Shown piece after piece: positions 12,453-23,403 of a stretch of DNA of 64,000 bases. Where the stretch lies: contig CAJNOP010000210.1 in the NCBI GenBank assembly GCA_905250075.1, positions 101,116-165,115 of the forward strand, written 5' to 3'. Every line of letters begins with the position of its first letter. The first letter of the stretch is position 1. The stretch is from Rotaria sp. Silwood1. Its lineage: Eukaryota; Rotifera; Eurotatoria; Philodinida; Philodinidae. A program made the position numbers and the translations under genes. The notes under the pieces are model-generated. The model was given only the letters and a program-made list of their open reading frames with translations. It searched no databases and was not told the origin of the DNA.

Positions 12453-12999
12453 GTTTCTCCACATTGTATAAGTCGTGGTCAAGAAAAGCCTGCTTTTTTG
12501 GAAACTTGACTGAAAGATTACCTATACCGCCCTGAGAGGCCAATTACAGGTTCGGATTTCTCGACTTGGAAAGCCTTTGATCAAATTTTGTGGAAATCAT
12601 GATTTTCCTTCGACAGCCATTTGTTGAGGAAAGGATCAAAACCACGAATCTTCCGTTAAACTGTAAGTGTTGACGTAAGATTAACTTCTCTCTCCTAATG
12701 TTCATCAATACTCACAGGTGAAAACGACTTTAGTTAAAATTTTAGTATTGTCACATCGATCGAGAAATGATAAATTATCATCGAATTATAGAGCACTCTT
12801 TGAATTCTTACTAAATGTATAGAAACAACTTTCCCGTGTCTTCTACAATATATTATCGTGTTGCAACTACAAATTTTGGTATGCGTTAAGTATACTCGAA
12901 CAATAGTGAATATTCTGTACAACTATTGATGTGTAATTCTATGAAAGGAGTTTTTCGTTGAAAAACTTCTTTATGAATTGAAGAATTTTAAGACAGCTT

Positions 13000-14210
13000 G
13001 TCCTTATGATTTATCTAGACTGAAATTCGAATTAACTCGTTTCATATGGCTAACAAGAGAAACCTTTTCAGGTGCCTCTCCATTTTCAATGATTTTTTTG
13101 TGTATAGATACTGTTCAATGTTTTAGTAAAAATATCAAAAGATTTGGGTTTCTATCACTTTTTTCAGAAATTATAAACATTCTAATTTTGCCTTTATAGT
13201 ACATAACATATAGTGTGGACCATAAATAGCACTACGATAAAAAATGAAATATATGTACATCGGCTCAATCAAATTGGTTGATTTTTTGGTTATTGGTATA
13301 AGTTTATTCAAGGCTTTTTTCATGCGGATAAGATAAGCAAATATTACCATTGATTATCATTATTGGTAGCATAAAAGCAATTTTACCTGCTATCAACTAA
13401 AAGAAAATAAATGTTTCGCTTTTCATAATAGATGAGTTTGAGCTGTCATCTAAAAGAATAAAAACTAAGGACAAAACGAACTTTATGTATTATTCTGAAT
13501 TGATGTACATAAAGCAAGTTTTTAAAACTAATCAATTTTAATACTGAAGTTCGTGCCCTATAAGTACGACACATAATTGTAGCTTTTTAAATATCACAAC
13601 GCCAGCTCTCTCGCAAAAACCCGTATTCTATGTTTGAAGATTCAAAATTTTGTAACCGTTGACTTTAAACTAACTACTTTTGAAAACTTACTGTATGTAG
13701 ATCAATAGAGAATCATTCATAAAGTTTGTTTTTGACGTGTTTCTCTTATTCTCTTACATAACGACTCAAAATCATCTATAAAACGATAAACGTATGTTTG
13801 TTTTACTTGATAGTTGGTTAAATTGTTTTTATATCCATCATAATAATAATGGTAATATTTGGTTATCTTATTCGTATGAAAAAAAACCTTGAAGTAAACT
13901 TCTACCAGTAACCAAAAAATCAGCCCATTCACAGTTGAATCAATGTATATATATATTTCATTTTTTTTTATCATATTACTATTTATGATCCACACTATAT
14001 ATTATGCACTGTGGAGACAAAATTAGAATGTTTATCACTTCTGAAGAATGAGAGAGGGATCCAAATTCTTTCAAGATTTTTACTAGCACATTGAACAATA
14101 TCTATAGGTAAAAAAAAATCACCGATATCGGATGGGAGTACCTGAAAAGATTGCCTTGCTAGTCTATATGTATTTAGAGTATCAAATCTTTGATCTTAAA
14201 AAATGTTTAA
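13000..14210. repeat. Large degenerate inverted repeat, arms about 540 bases
   Basis: The stretch from about 13000 to 13535 matches the reverse complement of about 13660 to 14210 over nearly its whole length. Matching landmarks are CCTTTTCAGGT (13060s) with ACCTGAAAAG (14140s), ATAAACATTCTAATTTTG (about 13170) with CAAAATTAGAATGTTTAT (about 14018), and TATAGTGTGGA with TCCACACTATA. Identity by eye is about 75 percent with small indels, so it is old. The spacer is about 120 bases. A weaker relative of the outer right arm seems present at about 16140-16350. No transposase, target duplication or gene is evident; a decayed foldback element or an inverted duplication would both fit. Confidence 0.65.
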
Positions 14211-16580
14211 AATTTTTTTTTGGTTTTTTTCATTTGGAAAGTATTTCAAATACCAATTCAAGTATGATTCTGCATCGGATCAAATTGGTACGCTCGATAG
14301 ATTCTCTCCGATTTTGGAAAATTAGAATAGCCTCTCTGTACTATCTATTCAGTATACATGAACAGCACACGTATCGAAGCAATCATAAGATAGATTTTAG
14401 AATTCGTAGAATTCATTAGACCTCATTTTTTTTTACTAGTGTAGAAAACTATATAAGCAATATCAAGTTTAGGAAACAATGTTAACAGGCGGCTAATCTA
14501 ATATTGGTTACAATAAGTACGAAAACAGATTTTTTCTTCCTCTCTTACAATTATAACACATCTCAGATTGATTGACCCACGTCTATAAATAAATACATAA
14601 GTAAGAACTAACCTTTTAATTAGTAGTATGTAGCCACAAATTAAATTGTAGATCTATCGAAAAATTTGTACCACAAAGTCTAAAAAGTTTAGTAAAAAAA
14701 ATGTCAGAACTATTACTGAAGGACATCAGACATATTCGCATCGATGTGGTGGTCATATTTTATATAACAATCGAAAACAACATGAGTTATATTCCTCTTC
14801 CAGAATCCTCTTACAATGGAAAAAGAAGCTAAATGGTTTTAGCGATATGAAATAGACTGTTCAGAAAATAAAAAAGGCTTCCTTAAACGTTGAATGGCCG
14901 AAATACATTTGTAAATGCTCTAAATAGTACAGATCATCGTTGTCATACTATTAACATAAAAAACATGACTTGATGAAGTTATAACTTTAAGAAATAGTCA
15001 ATACCCATGTCTCTGAGCTTATTGCGACATATAATAGTGTAGTGAGGCCTGCTGAGTTAAATCAATGGTTTGAGCAATAATTATGTTATAAATAAAGAAA
15101 AATAGAATATGAAAATGAAAATGAAAAACAACGAGCGAACAACAACAAGGTCAACTAAAAACACGAGCATCAGTAAAAAAAATTAAAGAAAGTATTTTTT
15201 TGAAACGCAGAAATAAATAAGAGAGTGCGTTTCTCTAGCAATCGGTTATCCCTCAAAAACTAGTGTTAGTCTACTACAAATTTTTCATTTAATGCATTTT
15301 CTATTAGCATAATGAGGCTCAAGAACACATGTCAGTTCTACATTTCAGTCTGTAAGAGATTGTATTGACAATTTTTTGAATAATATATAAAAAGAACGAA
15401 TTACGGACTACTACTATACAGAACTTGTTTTTTTCTCTTTTCTTTATACATGCAAATAATTATTTCATGTGAGATATTTTTTTTCAATACTGGCATCTTA
15501 CCATTCCAATTATACTTAACTGAATCAAATTGATAGGAGCTGCTGTCAGACAAATCTATATTTCTTTAGAAAAAAATATGTTGTAATTTTTTATTTGCGT
15601 TGCCTTGATGATCTTGATATTCTACATATTTTACCTGCTTTTTCTTACAGAATAGAAAATGACCGAAGAACATTAGATGGGGCGGCATTTCTTTGGTTGT
15701 CGTTCCGCGTAGTATTTCTTTTATGTTACGAATACTTATACGGCCTCTTTCTTAAATAGAATTTCTAGTAATACAATACTCTTATTGAACTTTGTACACA
15801 TCGAATGAATAAAGTCAATCAGTCCCTCTCTACTTTTTATGCCCTTGAGTAGTGCATAGGTTTTCATCAGAATTTGACTTTTTCTCTGCTCAGTCATAAT
15901 GAAATTATTGTATATTAGTGTGCAGTTACATTATTCGCAACCATATTGGATTGGATATGGACGTATTTCTTGTTCTAGGAAACCAAAATCCAAATATTCA
16001 TACCTGTTCATCTCAACTAGACTAGTTTCTTAACAAACTTCTGAATTTTTTTTTATGGAAGCTGGTCTAGTTGTGCTCTTTTTATACGCAATATTTCAGA
16101 GCGAAATTACGTAGTGTGCTCAAATGTTATTATGAATCCAGAACTTGTTTTTTTAGCTTTTGATCAGAACACTATTTAGTATCTATAGGGAAAAATTCAT
16201 TGAAATCAGAAGGAAGCAGCTGAAGAATTTTCCTTATTACTTGTGTATTTTAAACTACCACGCATGCTCATCTAAAATATTCAAGATGACCGGCAATTGT
16301 TCAAAATTTATATTTGTGATGAAATTACAACAGATACGCTAGGGATTTAGAGAACAAATTTTAATATAGTCAGTTAGAAACAGAGATCGAATCAAACTAG
16401 ATTTCGTCAAAATTAGCGTGTTACATTAGATTCGGTATTGATGTAAATTAATACTGTTTAATACGCTTGCGCTTTAAAATGAAATTTTGATATTAATGTG
16501 GATGTATCACTGCATTTGTTTAGCGTTAATACATAATCTTAAACAGTTGCAGACAATTATTCAATACAATACAGAAGTAT

Positions 16581-16638
16581 GATGTGGATATGAGTGTGGC
16601 CATCAGTTTGTTGTAGTCCATATCAACGCCTACATCCT
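16581..16638. repeat. Telomere-like hairpin 7
   Basis: GATGTGGATATGAGTGTGG and CCATATCAACGCCTACATCC form an imperfect 19-base inverted repeat with about 20 bases between. Confidence 0.55.
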
Positions 16639-17299
16639 CAAATTATGAGGCATATCGAGTTGTTTATCAGTCAATAAGCTTTTCATTTTTTCAAATATGA
16701 TGTTTCAGAGTGAGTTTCTGATAGATTCAGACATCAACAATGAAGTGATATCTCAAAATTGACTGACTCTTTGATATGTTGTAGAGGATAATGAGTTATA
16801 TAGTTTCTGAAATTTTTAGCTGAATTGGTCGTATTTCTGAAGAGACATCGTCAAAATACGGATGATTTCTTCTAATCTTAATTTTGTTATTTATTGTTCA
16901 AAAAAATATATACTTTTTTCCAATAAATCGACTTCTTTTAATTTCAAGTTGAAAGAATTTTAACTCTTGGTTTTTTCCGGCAGGGTTATTTGTTAATTGT
17001 ATTATCGAGTACCAAAATTCACAAGTTTTTATCGAACACATGAATATTACGGTCTTATACAAGAATAGGTCTATCTATATGTTTCTCTTATTAATGGTAT
17101 GCATACAAGTTCATCCGATATTTATGTGAATGTTATAAAAAATAAGTTGGGTGCGGCTTGCGTTTAATATGCTTATATCAGGTGCTAAACTGTAGCGAGC
17201 GATGATTTGGCGATCTTTATTGAGGATGTATTCTTCTATTAATCATATAAAGTAGGTGCTAGTGAGATTCATTTTAGTCGTTCCTAAAAGGTTGGGAGT

Positions 17300-17342
17300 T
17301 GGGTGTGGGTGTGATTAAACTGAAGACTCCTACCCACGCCCT
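17300..17342. repeat. Telomere-like hairpin 8
   Basis: TGGGTGTGGGTGTG and CCTACCCACGCCC around ATTAAACTGAAGACT. The loop carries the GAAGAC found in other members. Confidence 0.65.
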
Positions 17343-18397
17343 CGAGAAAAACGCGTTTGTGTGATTGTTGAGATTCAAATCCATCAGGAACACAGAATTT
17401 GATTTCAATCGTACTATAATTAGATTTTTTCTTTATTTTGCATGGCTTGTGTAGTTTCTTATCAGATAGTCCTCTACCATCATTGACTATCTTTTTCATT
17501 TCAAAATCTCTCGAAACATGAAAAACACTAAAAAGAGTCATGAAAAACGTCAAGTCGCCAATCAACTCATCGACAATCAAATGTGTAGTATATTAGTATT
17601 CTTTTCATTATAATTTATATAGGGTTACGTTCTTCTTAATATGAATGTTACATTCAACAAGAACGATAATCAAATGTTAGATGTTCTTTTTCAACTTGAG
17701 AACCTCACTCTGAAAAATCATAGTCCATGATGAAGTATGATCATAGGAAACCTGTTATGTCATATTATAGAAAATTCATTGATAGCTAATTCTTTGGCAG
17801 AAAAAGTTTTAGAGTATCGGTTACAATACCTATGAATAGAGAACTGCGTGAACTATGCAAAGATAGTATATATTTCGAGAACTTTTTCACTACTCAAAGT
17901 ATAATAAATATTTCTTTTAATTTTTTACATTGTCAAGAAGTTCAATAATAATGCAAATGTATTAAATTGTGTGATGTATAAATGTAAACTATTACGTCCC
18001 GAGACACATTTTTACATTATTGTAGCTTTCTTGTGAAATTTAAAACAAACAAGCTTTATGTTCGCTAAAAGAATCGAGCTTATCGTCGTGTGTATCACAA
18101 AAACGATAGTTATGCATACACAGTTGAATACATTTTAATTTGAAAATTTCCAAGAAAGAAATGAGAAAAAGTCAAAAAGAGTTGGATATATATTTAGAAA
18201 GTAAATCATAAAGGAAAGAGAACAAAACTCATACACCCATATCAAAGTTTCTAGCTAAATATTAAAAAAAATAGTCAACGCAAAGATGCAATCTATGATT
18301 GCCTTCACCTTTAGCAGAAAACGAATGAAAGCATAGAAGAAGAAAGAGAACGAAAATCAGATGCATCATAAATGAAAAAGCAAAAATCAATATAACT

Positions 18398-18413
18398 TTA
18401 TTTTTCTACTCAG
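18398..18413 (+). other. Splice acceptor just upstream of the ADP-ribosyltransferase start
   Basis: TTTATTTTTCTACTCAG ends 14 bases before the ATG at 18428. Bdelloids are known to trans-splice a spliced leader; this is a candidate addition site, although a distant 5' exon would look the same. Confidence 0.4.
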
Positions 18414-18427
18414 GTGTGTGCAAAAAC

Positions 18428-20446
18428 ATGGCAAATGAAAACATCAACAATATAACGAATGACTGTCATATAGTCTGGTTGGATAGTCATATTGAAACCG
18501 ACAGACGAAGTCAAGATATAAGAGGACGTATACGACAACTGGGTAGAGGTTGTTTAGAGACATTTGTTAATCCAGATCAATGTATTGATGATATAACCAC
18601 AGAACTGATAGAAAAAAAAGTATTTCTTATTATTTCTAATTCATTTGGTCAAGCTATTGTACCACTTATATATGAATTACCACAAATACAAGCAATATAC
18701 ATATATTGTCGTGATCAAAAAGCAGCAGAAATATGGTCTAAATCAATTGTAAAAGTTTCTGGTATTTTCACAAAACCAAAAGAACTATTACAAAAATTAT
18801 CTGATGATGTCGATGTTTATAATAAAGATAATAATATACCAATGAGTATATTTCATCTTTCTGAACGAGATAAAACATTACAAAATTTAAGTAAAGAAAG
18901 TGTAACATCTATATGGTATCGTTTAATATTAAGAGTTCTTCGATTAATGGTAAAATATGGTAATGCAAAAGCGGATATGATTACAGCATGTCAAGCAAGT
19001 TATCATGACAATAACGCTCAAAAGAGAAAAATAAATGATTTTGAAAAAGATTATTCCACAACAAGAGCAGTTTGGTGGTATACGTATGATAGTTTTCTAT
19101 ATCGATTATTAAATAAAGCTTTACGTACACAAGATATGGAAATTATATTTAAATTTCGATTTTTCATCAATGATCTTCAGAATGAAATCGAAAAACTTTA
19201 CCATGAATATTTAAATAACTATTCTTTTCAATCTAATCATCATTTCACAGTTTATCGTAGTCAAGTTTTAAGTATGACAGAACTCGAACACCTTCAACAG
19301 AATATAAATGAACTTATTTCGATGAATAGCTTCTTAAGTGCTACATTGAACTCAGAGGTAGCTGCACTATATTCAATTCCAGGTGATCAATTGAATGAAT
19401 CATCAGCACTACAATCTGTGTATTTCATAATTGATGTTTATAATATAAATAAAGAAACGACGCCATTTGCATTTGTAGAACATCATTCGTGTAATTCAGA
19501 TGAAAAAGAAGTACTTTTTTCAATGGGTGCTATTTTCAAAGTTCAATCAGTGAAAAAACATGATAATATATGGCATATTCATTTAGAACTAAGTAATGAG
19601 CAAAATCAACTTGGTCAAAACTTGTTAGATCATATGTTGGAACAAGTTAAATCGGAGCCAGGTCCATTGTCATTTGGTTGGTTTCTTTTTCGAATGAGTG
19701 AATTTGATAAAGCTAAAGGTTATGCTAAATGGATGATTCAACAACTTCCACCAAATGATATAGGAAATGGAGATGCTTACAATTTACTTGGTCTCATTTA
19801 CAAAGATACTAATAAGCTCAATGAATCTATTGAATCTTATGAGAAAGCTCTTGATATTTATTTTCGTTTGGGTTATCAAAATAGTCCTCGAGCTATTGCT
19901 GTTCATTGTAGTCTTGGTTTGGCTTATTTAGCATCAGGTGACAGTCGAGCTGCAGATGAACAACAAAGACAAGCCGAAGAAAAGTTAAATTCATTACCAA
20001 TAAAAAATCTATTACTGAAATCTAAAGTGGATAGTCTCAAAGCCAAACTTATGGCAGACTATGGTTATAATACAATAGCTTTAGAAAAGTTTGAACAGAT
20101 TTTACAGAATAAAAGACAGAAATTACTAGCAAACCATCCTTCAATTGGAACAACGTTGAATGATATAGGTACTGTGTATGATAAAATAGGCAATAATGCA
20201 AAAGCGCTTGAATATTTTCAACAAGCATTGGATATTGGCAAGAAAAGTTTAACACCCGATCATTTGGAATTAGTTGACTATCATACAAATGTTGGTCATG
20301 TGCATAATAAACTTGGACAATTTAAACTTGCTTTTGAACAATTTTTATCAGCACTACAAGTTTTGGTAGAATACGACCAACGTGAAGATGAGAGAACTGT
20401 AGAATTAAAGACACTTATTGCTGACACGGAAAAAAAATTTTGTTAG
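18428..20446 (+). CDS. NAD:arginine ADP-ribosyltransferase with C-terminal TPR repeats
   Basis: An intronless frame of 672 codons. An N-terminal segment of about 110 residues has alternating beta-strand and helix patterns (HIVWLDSHIE, KVFLIISNSFGQ, QAIYIYC) of unknown role. An ART domain at about residues 190-385 shows the R-S-E signature: Arg in FTVYRSQ (about 277), SFLSAT (about 301-306), and the catalytic ExE in DEKEVLF (about 359-361). This class transfers ADP-ribose from NAD+ to arginine. From about 445 to 660 there are tetratricopeptide repeats (for example YNLLGLIYKDTNKLNESIES and NDIGTVYDKIGNNAKALEYF), which would bind protein partners. There is no signal peptide or membrane anchor, so it is probably cytosolic. 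I chose ATG 18428; an in-frame GTG lies four codons upstream, directly after a splice acceptor. All key residues are present, so it looks functional. ART-TPR fusions of this kind are abundant in bdelloids. Confidence 0.85.
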   Translation: MANENINNITNDCHIVWLDSHIETDRRSQDIRGRIRQLGRGCLETFVNPDQCIDDITTELIEKKVFLIISNSFGQAIVPLIYELPQIQAIYIYCRDQKAAEIWSKSIVKVSGIFTKPKELLQKLSDDVDVYNKDNNIPMSIFHLSERDKTLQNLSKESVTSIWYRLILRVLRLMVKYGNAKADMITACQASYHDNNAQKRKINDFEKDYSTTRAVWWYTYDSFLYRLLNKALRTQDMEIIFKFRFFINDLQNEIEKLYHEYLNNYSFQSNHHFTVYRSQVLSMTELEHLQQNINELISMNSFLSATLNSEVAALYSIPGDQLNESSALQSVYFIIDVYNINKETTPFAFVEHHSCNSDEKEVLFSMGAIFKVQSVKKHDNIWHIHLELSNEQNQLGQNLLDHMLEQVKSEPGPLSFGWFLFRMSEFDKAKGYAKWMIQQLPPNDIGNGDAYNLLGLIYKDTNKLNESIESYEKALDIYFRLGYQNSPRAIAVHCSLGLAYLASGDSRAADEQQRQAEEKLNSLPIKNLLLKSKVDSLKAKLMADYGYNTIALEKFEQILQNKRQKLLANHPSIGTTLNDIGTVYDKIGNNAKALEYFQQALDIGKKSLTPDHLELVDYHTNVGHVHNKLGQFKLAFEQFLSALQVLVEYDQREDERTVELKTLIADTEKKFC

Positions 20447-21938
20447 TTGCAAATTTATTCGTGAAAATTTTCTCTTTTCATGATTTTTTCTTTACGTACC
20501 CTTTTTTTCACGGATTTTAGAACAAAATGTTATATTCAAAAAAGAAATTAAAAAAAAAATATTCAATATTTCCTACATATTCTATAGTCAATTAGTCTAA
20601 TAGTGCAGACAAAATCAAAAAGAAAGGTTGACTTTCTAAACAAAACTTCATTAGATGAATCAATAGAAACTAAGCAATAGGTAGTCTATTCTTTTAGTTT
20701 AGTGTTTAATAGCAAGATGTTAACCGATTTGCTAAGGGTACTACTGTTTATAATTTACCAATCAATCATTCTTAGACAATTCTATTTGAATGAAAGTTAA
20801 ATACCTACATAAGCATGTATCAATGTAAGTGGCCGTATCAAGAAGAGTTTCATTACTTAGCAATGTACCATATTGAATAATAATTGTAATATTTCATACT
20901 GATGAATATTTTACTTTCGATAACCTTGGAAATATCGAATCAAATACTAACTGTTCCACCCATGATCATTCATATTTTTGCTCATGAAACTACGAAGATA
21001 TTCATACGTTTACTTGTGTTGATGAGAATTAAAATAGTACGGACTCTAAACACAACACAAGAAATGAGAAAAAGAAGTGCAAAAACTAGCTTTTAGACGA
21101 TATATATTTATATGCTCTGGTATATTTTTATCTTCTCTTATTAATGTTCTAATAAATGTACATGCATAAAAAAAAAGGAAGTTGAAAGATATTATTTTCT
21201 CTTTATCTTAGAAATTGATAAGAAACGAATACAGTTTTTATTCTTTTGCATCTCTTATCAAAAACAAACATAATGAAGGATTGGGTGTGTGTTTTAGACT
21301 CTTTTCTTTGTCTAAACTTCACATGCACAATCACACTCTTCTCGTAACACAAAACAGAGAATTTCTCTTTATGGACTGCATATAAAAATGATTAAAAAAC
21401 CTTAAAAAATATCCTACACGAAATGAATCACCAAATAAAATACATTTTCAACATGTGTTTTGATTATTTTTTTTTTTCTTTTCCTTTTCACTGAAAAAAG
21501 AAATATGTTTTTATGATCAAATAAAGAATATCCTTGTATGCGGTCGTACTCCATACGCTTCGCATACCATTAACAAAATATTTGCATAAATATCTATTTC
21601 TTTTTTTTACTTGGGTTATTAACGCTTCTTTTTTCATCATATGATTTTAAAAAACAATTATCCTCATCAAAGACATAATACTACATGGTAAAAATCTGAC
21701 AGTTCGTTGATTATTATAAGCAAATGATTATGTTTTATCTTTTACTGACAAAATAAGTAGAAAAACAAAAATAACAGACGCGTCAAGGTTATTTGTTTGT
21801 CAACGAGAACATACAATTTTTCCTTCATATCATAAACTATCTTTTTCGTCAGTTGATTATTCATAACTATGTCTATGTATAATAAAACTCATCGAAGAAT
21901 CATTATTTCTTTGATTTTTGTTATCTTGATTCTTTTAG
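20447..21938. other. Intergenic, no gene seen
   Basis: A-rich 3' flank of the ADP-ribosyltransferase gene followed by low-complexity AT sequence. It contains hairpin 9. Confidence 0.5.
21282..21335. repeat. Telomere-like hairpin 9
   Basis: TGGGTGTGTGTTTTAGAC and GTCTAAACTTCACATGCAC. The inner stem TTTAGAC/GTCTAAA is perfect with an 11-base loop, and the outer part is GT/CA-rich but mismatched. Confidence 0.6.
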
Positions 21939-21963
21939 ACGTAAATATATTGTATATTGTTCG

Positions 21964-22535
21964 ATGACGAAATTATACGAAAAATTACAGGTAAAATTCT
22001 ATTTCAGAAAAAATTAATCAAGAAAAATTTAGATTAAATCATAAATTAACCAATGCAATTTTTTGTGAATATTCATGTACTTCTTGCAGACTCTACTAAA
22101 ATACGAAAAAGAATTTTAAAAAAATCAAAACAATACAAAGTATTATTATTTAATTGAGATAAAATACAAAACATTTGATTCTTCTCGTGAATAAATCAAA
22201 GATCTTAGTTTATTTCTATTTTATTTTTGTAGAACTTACTCACAAGTTATGAAGATAGACCTAAAGCAATTGTAACAGAACAAAAGTTGGGTGAGTTGGT
22301 ATATGTCTTTCGTGGCATAGAAAAAGGCAGACCAGTATGGCGTTATGTTCTTGTGCCTGTTAGCAAACTCAAGGAATTGGAAGATCAGCATTCAAGTGCA
22401 AATATTAATGTTTTAGAGTTTGGCCGGTTGATCGAATACCTTTCTAATGGAGGTAAAATTGAACAAATGTTTGGATGGGGTTTCGATCCACCTAGAATAA
22501 TTCAATCATGGATTGAAGAGCATTATGGTAAATAA
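21964..22535 (+). CDS. Small two-exon protein, or 5' exons of the PDZ-F-box gene
   Basis: Exon 21964-21990 (MTKLYEKLQ) splices in phase 0 (donor GTAAAA, acceptor TTTTTGTAG) to 22233-22535. Read alone, the product is 109 residues with stop TAA at 22533. The sequence contains RPVWRYVLVPVSKLKELE and ends FDPPRIIQSWIEEHYGK; I do not recognise the family. Alternatively a GTAAAT donor at 22528 leaves phase 1, and an acceptor TTATAG before 23420 accepts phase 1, so this could be the N-terminus of the PDZ-F-box protein downstream; the summed exons then give 695 codons exactly. A TTCTTTTAG acceptor 25 bases before the ATG may be a trans-splice site. Both readings are open and cDNA would separate them. 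Confidence 0.6.
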
Positions 22536-23116
22536 AAATATCATTCTCCATTTTTTTTGAGAGGTACAAATGCAAATTTTCATAGAGATCACAAAATAAC
22601 TGAAGTTTAAGTTCGCCATGCCATTTACGTTTTTCATTGTTCATATGAATTTTTAGCTCAGTAAGAGAATTTCTTTTTCGAGCAAAGATTTCGAGTCTTT
22701 TTGTTTTTTTCTCACGTAGTTAATATGTTCGACTATCTTCTATCAAATGAGTAGATGTTGAGAAGTAAAAAAAACTTTCTTGTACCTGAAGAAAAATTTC
22801 AAAATAAAATTCATTCATATATATGCAGAAACAAACCTATATAGTAAAGCTTGTTTTGTATTTTTCCGAAAACTTATTTAAAAAGAAATTCAAATTTTCT
22901 CCGACCTGTTCCTACACGTTATGACTGAAAATGCGCTGAACTTGAATTATGCATCCGGATTCGTGTTTAGTCCTGAACAAAGTCTTCTTCAATTTATTGA
23001 TAAAACTAAAGAGTAAAATTAAACAAAACGGAAAACTACCACTGTTAGTTTAAGATAACTCCCTACATGATGACATAAATCAACGAAAAACTTAAAATAA
23101 GAAGACATTCGAAAGA

Positions 23117-23178
23117 AGTGTGTGGGTGTAGGTGCAGTGAGTAGAAATGATCTCTTACGTGACATCCACACTCACACT
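23117..23178. repeat. Telomere-like hairpin 10
   Basis: AGTGTGTGGGTGTAGGTG and ACATCCACACTCACACT around about 26 bases that include AGTAGAAATGATCTCTTAC. It lies between (or in an intron of) the two gene models on either side. Confidence 0.65.
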
Positions 23179-23403
23179 CTAATTGTATAGTTTTTGCTGA
23201 ATTCATATATTATTTCCGATTATAGAATTTTACGAAAATAATTTAACAAAAACATTTGTTAAACACTAGAAAAATCTTTTCATAGATGTACCTTAGAAAT
23301 TTTTTAGATACGTAATACTGCATAGCAGCTAAGAATCGACATTTCTAGTGATCATTTGACATCGAATTTATAGAAATTTTTTTCATAAATAGCTTTTTAT
23401 TTC

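Larger units (their letters stand above)
10779..12995. other. Intergenic, no firm gene
   Basis: AT-rich. A minus-strand frame at 11538-11777 (79 codons) looks mildly protein-like but has no recognisable motif and no clear splice partner. The region contains the small inverted repeat at 11788-11919 and hairpin 6. Confidence 0.4.
14215..18400. other. Intergenic, no firm gene
   Basis: Over 4 kb of AT-rich sequence. A short minus-strand frame at about 15740-15898 (MTEQRKSQILMKTYALLKG...) looks protein-like for 53 codons but continues into stops and is unrecognised, possibly a gene relic. Hairpins 7 and 8 are here. Confidence 0.4.

Noticed and set aside
12180-12543. Two overlapping minus-strand frames of 85-87 codons
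   Set aside because: They overlap in different frames and read through hairpin 6; no conserved features.
13717-13995. 92-codon minus-strand frame with protein-like stretch
   Set aside because: It lies within an inverted-repeat arm and the matching part of the other arm is full of stops, so coding is not conserved between the copies.
14132-14419. 95-codon plus-strand frame
   Set aside because: It lies across the right arm of the large inverted repeat, has biased composition, and its inverse copy is not open.
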